Shown: positions 26,315-35,834, counted from the stretch's first letter. The stretch: 64,000 nt of DNA from Chromatiaceae bacterium (GCA_024235415.1 JACKML010000008.1:62001-126000), one strand, 5' to 3'. The notes: generated from the sequence alone by a model not told the origin. Program-made: numbers and translations.

Positions 26315-27468
26315 TGGAATCGATCAAAGAAAACAGCGCACGGCGGACCCGCTACAGGGTACTGGCGATCGACGACTCACCGGAGATCATCGACACCATT
26401 CGCACCGCACTCGGCAGCGATTTTCAACTGATTGCCGCAGTCTCACCCGGCCAGGGACTGAAACTGGCCGCGAAACACCGGCCCGACCTGGTACTACTGG
26501 ACGTTGTGATGCCTGAGCTTGATGGCTTCGAGGTCTGTAGGCGCCTCAAGGCTGATCCCGGCACGCGAGATATACCGGTGATCTTCGTCACTGGCATGGG
26601 TTCGCAGGGTGATGAACTCGAGGGTTTCTCGCTGGGCGCAGTCGACTTCGTAACCAAGCCGATTGAACCGGTCATCCTGCAGGCCAGAGTGCGCACCCAG
26701 ATCGAGCTCGCATCGGTGCGACGCGCGCTGAGTGAGGCCAACGATCACATGGCGATCGAACGCGAGCTGATCGCACAGATCATCATCAGCATGCGTACCG
26801 ATGAGCAGTTTTGCGAAGACCGCCTCAGCTGGGCGAGCCACTCCTGCGACACCGCCGGCGGAGATGTGGTGCTATCGGCCAAGCGGCCCAACGGTGATGA
26901 ACACGTGTTGATCGGTGACTTCACCGGGCATGGCCTGTCGGCAGCGTTGGGAACGCCGCTGGTATCGCACCTGTTCTACTCGATGACCGAGGCCGACCGG
27001 CCGCTGGATGAAATCCTGCCTGAGATCAACAACGTCCTGGTCAAGCGCCTGCCGGTGCATATCTTCATGGCGGCAGCGGCGGTATGCATTCCGGGAAACG
27101 CAGAAAATGCCGCCGTTTGGAGTTTTGGCAACCCGGACGTACTGCACCTCGGTACTGACGGGCAATGGACGCATATCGCATCCACCGAACTGCCGATGGG
27201 CATCGACCGGCGATCGGCACCCTATCCCTCCTGTCAGCAGCGGCTCGCCGAAGGCGAGGCCCTGTACCTGATGACTGACGGTTCCATCGAAGCCGTCTGT
27301 CCCTCAGGTGACATGTTCGGCCTGACGCGCGTAAAGGATGCACTGGAGCGGCACACAATATCGCCCCAGGCCGTGATCGATGTAGTACTCGGCCAGGTGG
27401 CCCACCCCGATGAGGTGGATGACATGACCATCATGAGAATCGACGGTGGCATCCGTCACCAGACATAA
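26311..27468 (+). CDS. Receiver - SpoIIE/PP2C phosphatase response regulator
   Basis: The 385-residue protein has an N-terminal receiver (RVLAIDDSPEIID, phospho-Asp in DLVLLDVVMPELDGFEV, Lys in DFVTKPIEPVIL) and a SpoIIE-type PP2C domain (residues about 165-378). Metal-ligand motifs are HVLIGDFTGHGLSAALGT and a C-terminal DDMTIMRI. RsbU-like proteins of this kind dephosphorylate anti-sigma-factor antagonists, but no STAS or anti-sigma gene is present in the window, so the target is elsewhere. It sits between hybrid kinase and HD-GYP genes as the second output branch of the NO system. Confidence 0.92.
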   Translation: MMESIKENSARRTRYRVLAIDDSPEIIDTIRTALGSDFQLIAAVSPGQGLKLAAKHRPDLVLLDVVMPELDGFEVCRRLKADPGTRDIPVIFVTGMGSQGDELEGFSLGAVDFVTKPIEPVILQARVRTQIELASVRRALSEANDHMAIERELIAQIIISMRTDEQFCEDRLSWASHSCDTAGGDVVLSAKRPNGDEHVLIGDFTGHGLSAALGTPLVSHLFYSMTEADRPLDEILPEINNVLVKRLPVHIFMAAAAVCIPGNAENAAVWSFGNPDVLHLGTDGQWTHIASTELPMGIDRRSAPYPSCQQRLAEGEALYLMTDGSIEAVCPSGDMFGLTRVKDALERHTISPQAVIDVVLGQVAHPDEVDDMTIMRIDGGIRHQT

Positions 27469-27482
27469 GGACGGCGGTAACG

Positions 27483-28544
27483 ATGGAGCCAACACGCAAG
27501 CAAAGCATACTGGTGGTCGATGACACACCGGAAAACATCGATGTCCTGAAAGGCATCCTGGCAGACCGCTACAGCGTGCGTGCCGCAACGCACGGTGAAC
27601 TCGCACTGCGGATCGCCGGCAAGCAGGCGCCCGATCTGATACTGCTCGACGTGATGATGCCGCAGATGGACGGCTACGAGGTCTGCCGTCGCCTGAAGTC
27701 GGATCCAAAGACGGCAGATATTCCGGTGATCTTCGTGACTGCGAAGACGGAGACCGCGGACGAACAGACCGGATTTGATGTCGGTGCCGTGGACTACATC
27801 ATCAAGCCGGTCAATCCGGCGCTGGTGCAGGCAAGGGTCAAGACCCATCTGGCGCTTGCGGACCAGCAGCGTAGCTGCCGCATGCAGGTCATCGAACGCA
27901 CGCAGGAACTCGAAGAGGCGCAGAAAGCAGCCATCTTCATGCTCGGCGATGCCGGCCACTACAACGACAATGATACAGGTGCACACATCTGGCGCATGGC
28001 CGCCTATTCCGCCGCGCTGGCCAGCGCCGTGCATTGGCCGGTCGATCGCGCACACCTGCTGCAGCTTGCCGCACCGATGCACGACACAGGCAAGATCGGT
28101 ATCCCTGACAGCATCCTCAAGGCCCCGCGCAAGCTGACGGCCGAGGAATGGGAGATCATGAAAACGCATACCGAGATCGGCCACAAGATCCTCAGCAAGA
28201 GCCGGACCGATCTGTTCCAGCTTGCCGCAACGGTCGCCCTGTCGCACCACGAACGCTGGGATGGCAGCGGTTATCCGCACGGTCTGTCCGGTGACGCGAT
28301 TCCCGAAGGTGCGCGTATCGTGGCAATCGCCGATGTATTTGACGCGCTGACCATGCGCCGCCCCTACAAGGAGGCATGGCCGGTGGAAAAAGCGCTCGCA
28401 ACACTGCAGCAGGACGCCGGCAGCCATTTCGATCCCCATCTTGTGGAGGCCTTCATCGCGATCAAGGATGAGATTCTGCAGATCAAGGCGAAATGGGACG
28501 GCCGGGAACAGGCGGAAAACGGCGAGCCGGCACAGTACGCGTAA
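27483..28544 (+). CDS. Receiver - HD-GYP c-di-GMP phosphodiesterase
   Basis: The 353-residue protein has a receiver (ILVVDDTPENIDV, phospho-Asp in LILLDVMMPQMDGYEV, Lys in DYIIKPVNPALVQ) and an HD-GYP domain (residues about 160-335). The HD motif is MHDTGKIGIPDSI, followed by HHERWDGSGYPHGL, which holds the GYP, and IADVFDALTMRRPYK. All catalytic His/Asp residues are kept, unlike the degenerate HD-GYP of HnoD in Shewanella. It should hydrolyse c-di-GMP when phosphorylated, tying NO to the planktonic/biofilm switch. It lies 14 bp after the PP2C gene. Confidence 0.93.
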   Translation: MEPTRKQSILVVDDTPENIDVLKGILADRYSVRAATHGELALRIAGKQAPDLILLDVMMPQMDGYEVCRRLKSDPKTADIPVIFVTAKTETADEQTGFDVGAVDYIIKPVNPALVQARVKTHLALADQQRSCRMQVIERTQELEEAQKAAIFMLGDAGHYNDNDTGAHIWRMAAYSAALASAVHWPVDRAHLLQLAAPMHDTGKIGIPDSILKAPRKLTAEEWEIMKTHTEIGHKILSKSRTDLFQLAATVALSHHERWDGSGYPHGLSGDAIPEGARIVAIADVFDALTMRRPYKEAWPVEKALATLQQDAGSHFDPHLVEAFIAIKDEILQIKAKWDGREQAENGEPAQYA

Positions 28545-28560
28545 AGGCAGTCGAGTCCGG

Positions 28561-29511
28561 CTACATCCAGCGCCGGCGACGGAACCCCCACAACAGGGCG
28601 ACGCCCAGCAGCACGATCAGCAGCAGCGAAATCAGGCCGCCATGCGGGCGGCTCAGGAACGGCATATCAGCAAAGTTCATGCCGAAGTAACCGACCAGCA
28701 GATTGAGCGGCAGAAAGATCGCCGATATCCCGGCCAGAAACTGCATCACCTGGTTGGTACGCTGTCCGTTGGCGGCGAAGTGGATCTGCACCAGGGCATC
28801 GATCGCACCCTGGTTCTGTTCGGCATGGCTGCCGACACGCCGGATGTGGTCCTCGAGGTCCTTGAAGCGGATCTCCAGATTCTGGCTGAAATCCCCGCTG
28901 TAGTCCTCGCGCCAGCTCTCGATCACGTTGAGCTGCGCCTCCATCGTACCCGACAGCCAGCGCAGCTGGTTACGCAGACGCATCAGCAAACGCCAGTCGT
29001 TAAACGGGTCAGACTGGTCCAGCAGGCGCTCCTGCCAGCCGGCTAACAGCCGGTTGACCGGCTCGCGCAAACCGAGCAGGCCATCCACAACGACATCGAG
29101 CAGCCGATGCAGCAGGCTTGCCGCACTGTTGGGGACACCGATGTCTCCAGCCAGCCAGCTGCGGCGCAAATCGACGAAGCTTTCGTCGCCCTGCTCGCGA
29201 AGCGTCACGACCATATTGTCCTTGAGCAGGAATACGATCGGCCGGGTGCGCGGATGATGCACATCCGACGTCGAATCATAACCACGAAACACCAGGAAAT
29301 CGTATTCGCGTGTCTTGTTGAAAAAGGGTGGATGGGTGGTATTGAGTACGTCTGCATCATGCTGTGCGTGCAGCGACAAATCGCTACCGGGCGGAAGTTG
29401 TTCGCGCCAGTCCGGCCCGCTACGAACCAGATCGAGCCAAACAACGCCTTCAGACGGCAACCGCTGACGGCTATCGAACTCATCCGCCCTTCCCTCATGA
29501 AACCACAGCAT
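28561..29511 (-). CDS. CorA-family divalent metal transporter (ZntB-like)
   Basis: The 316-residue protein has a soluble N-terminal funnel domain with a long helix (RFKDLEDHIRRVGSHAEQN) and two C-terminal membrane helices. The first ends in the CorA pore signature YFGMNF, and the short basic tail is GFRRRRWM. The ATG at 29511 (MLWFHEGRAD) was chosen over the longer open frame because the upstream part has no homology-like content. ZntB- and CorA-type members cannot be separated with certainty by eye. It is convergent with the HD-GYP gene and on the same strand as marC upstream. Confidence 0.9.
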   Translation of the reverse strand: MLWFHEGRADEFDSRQRLPSEGVVWLDLVRSGPDWREQLPPGSDLSLHAQHDADVLNTTHPPFFNKTREYDFLVFRGYDSTSDVHHPRTRPIVFLLKDNMVVTLREQGDESFVDLRRSWLAGDIGVPNSAASLLHRLLDVVVDGLLGLREPVNRLLAGWQERLLDQSDPFNDWRLLMRLRNQLRWLSGTMEAQLNVIESWREDYSGDFSQNLEIRFKDLEDHIRRVGSHAEQNQGAIDALVQIHFAANGQRTNQVMQFLAGISAIFLPLNLLVGYFGMNFADMPFLSRPHGGLISLLLIVLLGVALLWGFRRRRWM

Positions 29512-29546
29512 GGCGATACTCCTCCGTGTCGGTTGAATAACGGAAC

Positions 29547-30191
29547 TCAGGTGCCAAGGATCGGAAACAGCTGTTTGAGACCATTGGCGATGACCTCTAC
29601 GGCTATCGCCGCGAGGATCAGGCCGAACAGCCGGTTCAACACGTTCAGGCCGATATCGCCGAGCAGGGCCCCGATCGGCCGGGCAAGTCGCAGCACCAGC
29701 CACAGGATCAGGCACACCAGTGCGATAATCCCGATCACCATCGCCGCGTGATAAGGCGCCGCCGAACGGTGCATCGCGATGATCACGGTACTCATTGCAC
29801 CAGGCCCGGCGAGCAGCGGGACAGCGATCGGCACCACCGCGATGCTCGCCCGGGTCGCCGCGCTACGCTCTTCGGCTCGCGACGTGCGCACCCGGTCGAC
29901 CTGCGCCTGCAGCATCGCCAGCGCCATCAGAAACAGCACGATACCGCCGCCCACCCTGAACGATCCCAGACTGGTCCCGAGCCAGTGCAGCAGGGTCTCG
30001 CCGAGCAGGGCCATCAACACCAGGACCGTCGCGACCGTGAGCGCCGCTGTCCTGGCCACGCGGTTGCGTTCGGCAGAGGTGTAGCCATCGGTCAGCGACA
30101 GCAGGATCGGGATCGCCATGAACGGGTCCAGAATCACCAGCAGCGCGGTGAAAAAACGCGAGTATTCCGACCAGTTTTCCAATGGGCTCAT
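29547..30191 (-). CDS. MarC-family integral membrane protein
   Basis: The 214-residue protein has six hydrophobic helices in two inverted repeats with the MarC/YchE features: ALLVILDPFMAIPILLSLT near the start and VPIAVPLLAGPGAMSTVII in the middle. Function of the family is unresolved. ATG 30191 is chosen; the in-frame TTG 12 nt upstream adds only four residues. It precedes the CorA-like gene on the same strand by 35 bp. Confidence 0.9.
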   Translation of the reverse strand: MSPLENWSEYSRFFTALLVILDPFMAIPILLSLTDGYTSAERNRVARTAALTVATVLVLMALLGETLLHWLGTSLGSFRVGGGIVLFLMALAMLQAQVDRVRTSRAEERSAATRASIAVVPIAVPLLAGPGAMSTVIIAMHRSAAPYHAAMVIGIIALVCLILWLVLRLARPIGALLGDIGLNVLNRLFGLILAAIAVEVIANGLKQLFPILGT

Positions 30192-30305
30192 GGTTTTCGT
30201 CAATACCGTATCGAATGCGTCATCATGTCACCGCTCGAACCGAACGAACAACGGCGACCAAAAAATCAGCGCAATAATAACGCCGGGTTTGGCTAAACTC
30301 TGGGC

Positions 30306-31007
30306 ATGCAGACCGGAGACGAACAAGCCGAGCGGGCGTGGCAGTTGTTGGCCGGTGCCTTTCATGCCGTCCTTTCCACCCACTCGCACGAGCATGAAGG
30401 TTACCCCTTCGGCTCAGTGGTGCCGTACGTGCTCGACCCGGACGGGCTGCCGCTGATGTTGCTCAGCCATCTGTCACAGCATACGCGCAACCTCGATGCC
30501 GACCCGCGTTGCGGCCTGACCGTCAGCGAGCCTGGCAACGGCGACGTACAGCAACTCGGCCGTCTCAGTGCGATCGGTGACGTGCTGCCGGTAGCACCTG
30601 CGGCCGATGCCGACCGCTATTTCAACTACTTCCCGCACACCCGCCCCTACTACGAGCAACTGGGGTTCCGCTTTTACCGCTTCAACCCACGGCGCTTTCA
30701 CTGGAACGGCGGGTTTGCGACCGCCCGCTGGTTTTCCGCAGACCGCCTCGTGCGGGCCAACCCGCTGCCACGCGAGGTCCAGGCGCGAATCGTGGCGCAC
30801 ATGAACCAGGACCACGGCGACGCCCTGTCACGCTACCTGTCCCGCAGCGGCATACCCGCCGATTCGGCTGTCGTCATGATCGGCATCGATGCGCTGGGCA
30901 TGGATCTGCGCATGGACAAGACATTGCACCGGGTCCCGTTGCTGCGCCCCATCGCCTCGGCCGACGAAGCGCGCGAAGTGTTGGTAGAAATGGCTGTCAC
31001 GCAGTGA
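30306..31007 (+). CDS. HugZ-like heme-degrading / pyridoxamine 5'-phosphate oxidase-fold protein with DUF2470
   Basis: The 233-residue protein has an FMN-binding split-barrel domain (residues about 10-145: STHSHEHEGYPFGSVVPYVL, then SHLSQHTRNLDADPRCGL). A C-terminal DUF2470 domain follows (residues about 155-230: RIVAHMNQDHGDALSRYL). That arrangement is shared with HugZ-type heme oxygenases and related split-barrel proteins. Heme degradation is known for HugZ; here it is inferred. The gene stands alone, divergent from marC, with 102 bp between. Confidence 0.85.
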   Translation: MQTGDEQAERAWQLLAGAFHAVLSTHSHEHEGYPFGSVVPYVLDPDGLPLMLLSHLSQHTRNLDADPRCGLTVSEPGNGDVQQLGRLSAIGDVLPVAPAADADRYFNYFPHTRPYYEQLGFRFYRFNPRRFHWNGGFATARWFSADRLVRANPLPREVQARIVAHMNQDHGDALSRYLSRSGIPADSAVVMIGIDALGMDLRMDKTLHRVPLLRPIASADEAREVLVEMAVTQ

Positions 31008-31275
31008 TGAACAGGCCACTCTGGCAGAACCCTCTGCTGCAGACGACCCCCTGCGCAGTCGACGATATTGCTGATATGTGCACCCAGATCGCGGCGGGCG
31101 CCAATACAGGGCCCACCACCGGCTGCGCATACGTGTGCCCGGCAGGCCCTGAAAACATGTCGCAAGGACAGGTAACGAAGGCTTCAGTTGCGCGTCCGAC
31201 GCCAAGGCACGCGGGATCGCGTCCGGTACGCTAGAGTATGCGGAACCCTGGCGAGCAACCGGACCGAAAGCACCC

Positions 31276-32598
31276 ATGGATCATGTATTCCACCGCCAAA
31301 CACGTGGCGCATTGCCGATAGCCGTCAAGGGAGACGGCATCTACGTCATCGACAGCAACGGTCGCCGTTACCTCGATGCCTCCGGCGGCGCCGCGGTGTC
31401 ATGCCTGGGTCACAGTCACCCCGCAGTGATCGCTGCGATCAAACAGCAGCTGGATGCGATCCCCTACGCACACACCGGCTTCTTCACCAATGAACCCCTG
31501 GAGCAATTGGCCGACGTGCTGATTGAAGGCGCGCCGGCCGGCCTGGAGCGCGTCTACTTTGTGTCCGGCGGTTCCGAGGCAGTCGAGGCCGGGCTCAAGC
31601 TGGCGCGACAGTACGCGGTTGAGCGCGGGCAGCCGCAGCGCCGCCACGTGATCGCCCGTCGTCAGAGCTATCACGGCAATACCCTGGGTGCACTGGCCGC
31701 CGGCGGCAATGAATGGCGGCGTCAGCAGTTCCACCCGCTGTTGATCGAGACGCATCACATCGCACCCTGTTATGCCTATCGTGACCGGCGAGCCGACGAA
31801 GACCTGGAAGCTTACGGCCTGCGTGTGGCGAACGAACTCGAGGCAAAGATCGAGGAGCTCGGCAGTGATTCGGTATTGGCCTTTGTCGCCGAGCCCGTCG
31901 TGGGGGCGACTGCCGGTGCAGTCCCGCCCGTACCGGGATATTTCCGTCGCATCCGTGAGATTTGCGATCGACACGGCGTGCTGCTGATGCTCGACGAGGT
32001 GATGTGCGGCATGGGCCGTACCGGTACCCTGTATGCCTGCGAGCAGGACGGCATTGCGCCCGACCTGCTGACGATCGCAAAAGGCCTCGGCGGCGGCTAC
32101 CAGCCGATCGGGGCGCTACTGGTGTCATCCGAAATCTTCGCGACGATCCGTGACGGCAGTGGCTTTTTCCAACACGGTCACACCTACATGGGGCATCCGA
32201 CGGCCTGCGCCGCTGCGCTGGCGGTGCAGCAGGTGATACGCGATGACCATCTGCTGAACAATGTGCAGGTCATGGGTGAGCGGCTGGCCGCCGCCCTGCG
32301 CGCTCGCCTCGGCGATCACCCGCATGTCGGTGACATCCGCGGACGGGGCCTGTTCCGCGGTATCGAGATCGTTGCCGATCGTGATACCAGGGAACCCTTC
32401 CCGCCTTCGAGCAAGATCCACGCGAAGATCAAACAGGAAGCCATGGCGCGCGGCCTGATGTGCTATCCGATGGGCGGCACCATCGACGGCGCACGTGGTG
32501 ACCACGTATTGCTGGCCCCACCGTTCATCATCGATGCCGCACAGACCGATCAGGTGGTCGGGCTTCTGGCGCAGGCTTTCGACGCTGTGCTGTCATGA
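31276..32598 (+). CDS. Class-III PLP aminotransferase
   Basis: The 440-residue fold-type I aminotransferase has SGGSEAVEAGLKLARQYA (cofactor phosphate site), the Asp in LLMLDEVMCGMGRTGT and the Schiff-base Lys in LLTIAKGLGGGYQPIGA near residue 265. The class transfers omega-amino groups of amines or beta-/gamma-amino acids. The stop overlaps the start of a beta-keto acid cleavage enzyme gene (ATGA), so a beta-amino acid or amine yielding a beta-keto acid is a reasonable substrate guess. This pathway link is inference. Confidence 0.92.
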   Translation: MDHVFHRQTRGALPIAVKGDGIYVIDSNGRRYLDASGGAAVSCLGHSHPAVIAAIKQQLDAIPYAHTGFFTNEPLEQLADVLIEGAPAGLERVYFVSGGSEAVEAGLKLARQYAVERGQPQRRHVIARRQSYHGNTLGALAAGGNEWRRQQFHPLLIETHHIAPCYAYRDRRADEDLEAYGLRVANELEAKIEELGSDSVLAFVAEPVVGATAGAVPPVPGYFRRIREICDRHGVLLMLDEVMCGMGRTGTLYACEQDGIAPDLLTIAKGLGGGYQPIGALLVSSEIFATIRDGSGFFQHGHTYMGHPTACAAALAVQQVIRDDHLLNNVQVMGERLAAALRARLGDHPHVGDIRGRGLFRGIEIVADRDTREPFPPSSKIHAKIKQEAMARGLMCYPMGGTIDGARGDHVLLAPPFIIDAAQTDQVVGLLAQAFDAVLS

Positions 32599-33425
32599 GC
32601 ATCGACACCAGCCCACTGATCATTGCAGTGGCACCGAACGGCGCCTACAAGGGTGCCGCCGACCACGCCGCCCTGCCGATATCCGCGCAGCAGATCGCGC
32701 ACACGGCTGCAGCCTGTGCGAACGAGGGCGCGGGCATGCTGCACCTGCATGTGCGCGACGCGCAAGGCGGCCACAGCCTCGATGCCGATACCTACCGGCG
32801 CACGATCGACGCGGTACACAACGCCGTCGGCGACCGCCTGCTGATCCAGGTCACGACAGAGGCCGCCGGAAAGTTCCAGGCCCCTGCACAGATGGCGCTG
32901 GTGCGCGAACTCCAGCCTGACTGTGTATCGCTGGCGATCCGCGAACTGGTGCCAGACGCGGCGAGCGAATCGGCCGCCGCCGAGTTTTTCGCCTGGGTCT
33001 GTGATGCCGGCATCATCCCGCAGTTCATCCTGTACTCGGGTGAGGAAGTGCGTCGCTACCAGGCGCTGCGTGAACGTGGGGTGATCCCGGCGCTGGCACT
33101 GCCGCTGCTGTTCGTTCTCGGCCGCTACAGCCGCGGCCAGACATCGGACCCGCGCGCGCTGCTGCCCTTCCTGAACGAGTTGTCACACGATGCCCCGTGG
33201 ATGGTGTGCGCGTTCGGCGCTGCCGAGCACCGCTGCGCCGCGACGGCAGCCGCCCTGGGTGGGCACGTACGGGTCGGGTTCGAGAACAACCTGCTGCTCA
33301 AGGATGGATCACCCGCCGGCAGCAATGCGGACCTGGTGATGCAGGTACGTGAAGTGGCCGCGGCAATCGGCAGGCCGTTGGCCGACGGCTCGATGGCACG
33401 CGCCATGCTGCAACCGAGGATCTAG
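32595..33425 (+). CDS. BKACE (beta-keto acid cleavage enzyme, DUF849) family protein
   Basis: The 276-residue TIM-barrel protein has the metal-binding HLHVRD (residues about 51-56) and the N-terminal VAPNGAYKG block of the family. BKACEs condense a beta-keto acid with acetyl-CoA to acetoacetate plus a new CoA thioester; the founder is 3-keto-5-aminohexanoate cleavage enzyme of lysine fermentation. Substrates vary widely. It is coupled to the aminotransferase and convergent (5-bp gap) with acetoacetyl-CoA synthetase, which would consume its acetoacetate product. Confidence 0.9.
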   Translation: MSIDTSPLIIAVAPNGAYKGAADHAALPISAQQIAHTAAACANEGAGMLHLHVRDAQGGHSLDADTYRRTIDAVHNAVGDRLLIQVTTEAAGKFQAPAQMALVRELQPDCVSLAIRELVPDAASESAAAEFFAWVCDAGIIPQFILYSGEEVRRYQALRERGVIPALALPLLFVLGRYSRGQTSDPRALLPFLNELSHDAPWMVCAFGAAEHRCAATAAALGGHVRVGFENNLLLKDGSPAGSNADLVMQVREVAAAIGRPLADGSMARAMLQPRI

Positions 33426-33430
33426 CGCAC

Positions 33431-35386
33431 TCAACCGCGACGCAACTCCTCGATATCGACGAACAGTTCGAGGGCTTGCGGATTGGCCAGCGCCTCGCGG
33501 TTTTTTACCGGCTCGCCGTGCACCAGGTTGCGCACGGCCAGCTCGACGATTTTCCCGCTCTTGGTGCGTGGGATGTCCGCCACCTGGATGACCTTGGCCG
33601 GCACATGGCGTGGCGTCGTGTTCCGCCGCACCTGCGCGCGGATCCTGTCGCACAACGCGCTATCCAGCTGCAGACCTTCGCGCAGCCTCACGAACAACAC
33701 GACGCGTACGTCGTTGTCCCACTGCTGACCGATCACAAGACTCTCGAGCACCTCGTCCACCTGCTCGACCTGCCGGTAGATCTCAGCGGTACCGATGCGG
33801 ACACCACCGGGGTTGAGCACGGCATCCGAACGGCCGTAGATGACGATCCCATCGTGCGCGGTGAGTTCGACGAAGTCGCCGTGACACCAGACCCCGGGGA
33901 ATCGGTCGAAATAGGCGGCACGGTATCGCGCACCGCCGGGGTCATTCCAGAAACCGACCGGCATGCTCGGAAACGGCGCGGTGCACACCAGTTCACCTTT
34001 TTGTCCCCGGACCGGATGGCCGATCTCGTCGAACACCTGGACCCGCATACCCAGACCGCGGCATTGCAGTTCACCACGCCAGACCGGCAGTACCGTGCTG
34101 CCCAGTGCAAAACAAGAGATGATGTCGGTACCGCCGGAGATCGATGACAGGCAGACATCGTCCTTGATGTCACGGTAGACGTAATCGAAGCCTTCCGGTG
34201 CGAGCGGTGAACCCGTCGACAGGATGCACTTCAATGCGGTGAGCCGATGCGTCTCGCGCGGCCGCAGCTGTGCCTTGTGCAATGCATCGAGGTACTTGGC
34301 CGAGGTACCGAACACCGTGATGCCAACGTCATCCGCATAGTCGAAGAGCGCATTGCCGTCGGGGTAGAACGGTGAGCCGTCGTACAGCGCCAGGGTTGCC
34401 CCGCTCGCCAGAGCGGAGACCAGCCAGTTCCACATCATCCAGCCACAGGTCGTGAAATAGAAAACGACATCGCCGGGATGGATGTCGGTGTGCAACTGAT
34501 GTTCCTTCAGGTGCTGCAACAGGGTACCGCCGGCACCATGCACGATGCATTTCGGTACCCCGGTGGTGCCAGATGAATACATGATGTAAAGCGGGTGATC
34601 GAACGGCAGCTGGGCGAATTCGATCTCGCGGGAGGCCGAACCGGCAACGAAGTCACGCAACAGCACTGCCGAGGAAACGCCGGACACATCCGGAGCATCG
34701 CCCGCGTAGGGCACGATGACGACCCGCTGCAGACCGGGAATCGACGCCGCTATCTCGCTCAGCTTGCCCAGCGAATCGTGTGTCCTGCCGTTGTAGAAGT
34801 AGCCATCAACGCCAAACAATACCTTGGGTTCGATCTGGCCAAAGCGATCCAGCACGCCCTGTACACCGAAGTCGGGTGAGCACGACGACCACACGGCACC
34901 GATTGCCGTCGTGGCAAGCATTGCAATCACGGTCTCCGGTATGTTTGGCATGAATCCAGCGACCCGGTCACCCGGCTCAATGCCGGCCACGCGCAACGCC
35001 TGGACCAGCTCTGCCACGCGCGCATACAGATCAGCGAACGTGATACTGGAGACCTTTCGATCTTCGCCGCGAAAACACACTGCGATGGCATCATCACGAC
35101 GCCGCAACAGGTTTTCCGCAAAGTTCAGGCGTGCATCAGGGAACCAGCGGGCGCCGGGCATCTGCTGCGCGTCCACCAGCGCGCGCTCGCCCTGCCGTGC
35201 TGCGGCGACACCGCCGAACTCCCAGATCAGCTTCCAGAAGAATTGCGGGTGATCGATCGACCAGTCATACAGCTCACCAAAAGTTGTGACCGTTAACGCA
35301 TGGCGCTGGTTGACCAGCGCCATGAACCGCGTGACCCGGGCAGCCGAAACCCTGTCGCGCGACGGTTGCCAGAGCGGCGCCGTCAT
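33431..35386 (-). CDS. Acetoacetate-CoA ligase (acetoacetyl-CoA synthetase)
   Basis: The 651-residue ANL-superfamily enzyme has the P-loop-like YIMYSSGTTGVPKCIVHGAG near residue 270, CGWMMWNWLVSALASGATL typical of acetoacetyl-CoA synthetases, the adenylate motif near GRSDAVLNPGGVRIG, and a late lysine segment (IPRTKSGKIVELAVR). It activates acetoacetate with ATP and CoA. It lies 5 bp after a universal stress gene that follows a TRAP transporter. With the BKACE gene on the opposite strand it completes a route from a beta-keto acid to acetoacetyl-CoA. Confidence 0.92.
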   Translation of the reverse strand: MTAPLWQPSRDRVSAARVTRFMALVNQRHALTVTTFGELYDWSIDHPQFFWKLIWEFGGVAAARQGERALVDAQQMPGARWFPDARLNFAENLLRRRDDAIAVCFRGEDRKVSSITFADLYARVAELVQALRVAGIEPGDRVAGFMPNIPETVIAMLATTAIGAVWSSCSPDFGVQGVLDRFGQIEPKVLFGVDGYFYNGRTHDSLGKLSEIAASIPGLQRVVIVPYAGDAPDVSGVSSAVLLRDFVAGSASREIEFAQLPFDHPLYIMYSSGTTGVPKCIVHGAGGTLLQHLKEHQLHTDIHPGDVVFYFTTCGWMMWNWLVSALASGATLALYDGSPFYPDGNALFDYADDVGITVFGTSAKYLDALHKAQLRPRETHRLTALKCILSTGSPLAPEGFDYVYRDIKDDVCLSSISGGTDIISCFALGSTVLPVWRGELQCRGLGMRVQVFDEIGHPVRGQKGELVCTAPFPSMPVGFWNDPGGARYRAAYFDRFPGVWCHGDFVELTAHDGIVIYGRSDAVLNPGGVRIGTAEIYRQVEQVDEVLESLVIGQQWDNDVRVVLFVRLREGLQLDSALCDRIRAQVRRNTTPRHVPAKVIQVADIPRTKSGKIVELAVRNLVHGEPVKNREALANPQALELFVDIEELRRG

Positions 35387-35391
35387 TCAAC

Positions 35392-35820
35392 TCAAGGCCT
35401 GACGACAAGCACCGAACAATGTGCACGCTCAACCACACGCGTGGTACTGGACCCAAGAAACACCTTGCCAATGTCGTGGCCGCGTGACGGCATCACGATC
35501 AGATCGATATGCTTGTCGCGTGCGTAGGCAACGATGAACTTGTGCGGACTGCCTTCTCCCACGTCGCAGCGGACCTTGGAGGGGTCGGCAAAGCGTTCCC
35601 TGATCAGCTTTTCGACCTCGATGCAGATCTCTTTGCGCGCCCGTTCGATCGTGTCCTTGGGGAAGTAACTGGCCACCACGGGCATACTGAAATCCGGAAT
35701 TACCGTCACCACGGTGATGCGGGCCCCGTATCGCTCGGCAAGGTCCTGTGCAATGGCGATCGCCCGCGACGTAAGCTCGGTCTCTTCGAGATCGATGGGA
35801 AGCAGAATTTCCTTAAACAT
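35392..35820 (-). CDS. Single-domain universal stress protein (TRAP-associated, TeaD-like)
   Basis: The 142-residue protein has a Usp fold with an ATP-binding motif (VMPSRGHDIGKVFLGSSTTR) and an N-terminal ILLPIDLEE strand. It directly follows a TRAP permease gene (14 bp), the position held by TeaD, an ATP-binding Usp that modulates the ectoine TRAP transporter. A similar regulatory role is inferred. Confidence 0.88.
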   Translation of the reverse strand: MFKEILLPIDLEETELTSRAIAIAQDLAERYGARITVVTVIPDFSMPVVASYFPKDTIERARKEICIEVEKLIRERFADPSKVRCDVGEGSPHKFIVAYARDKHIDLIVMPSRGHDIGKVFLGSSTTRVVERAHCSVLVVRP

Positions 35821-35834
35821 ATCAGATCTCCGAA

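Noticed and set aside
31004..31234. 76-codon frame between the HugZ-like and aminotransferase genes
   Set aside because: No ribosome binding site, no recognisable motif, and it overlaps the end of the HugZ-like gene; treated as non-coding.
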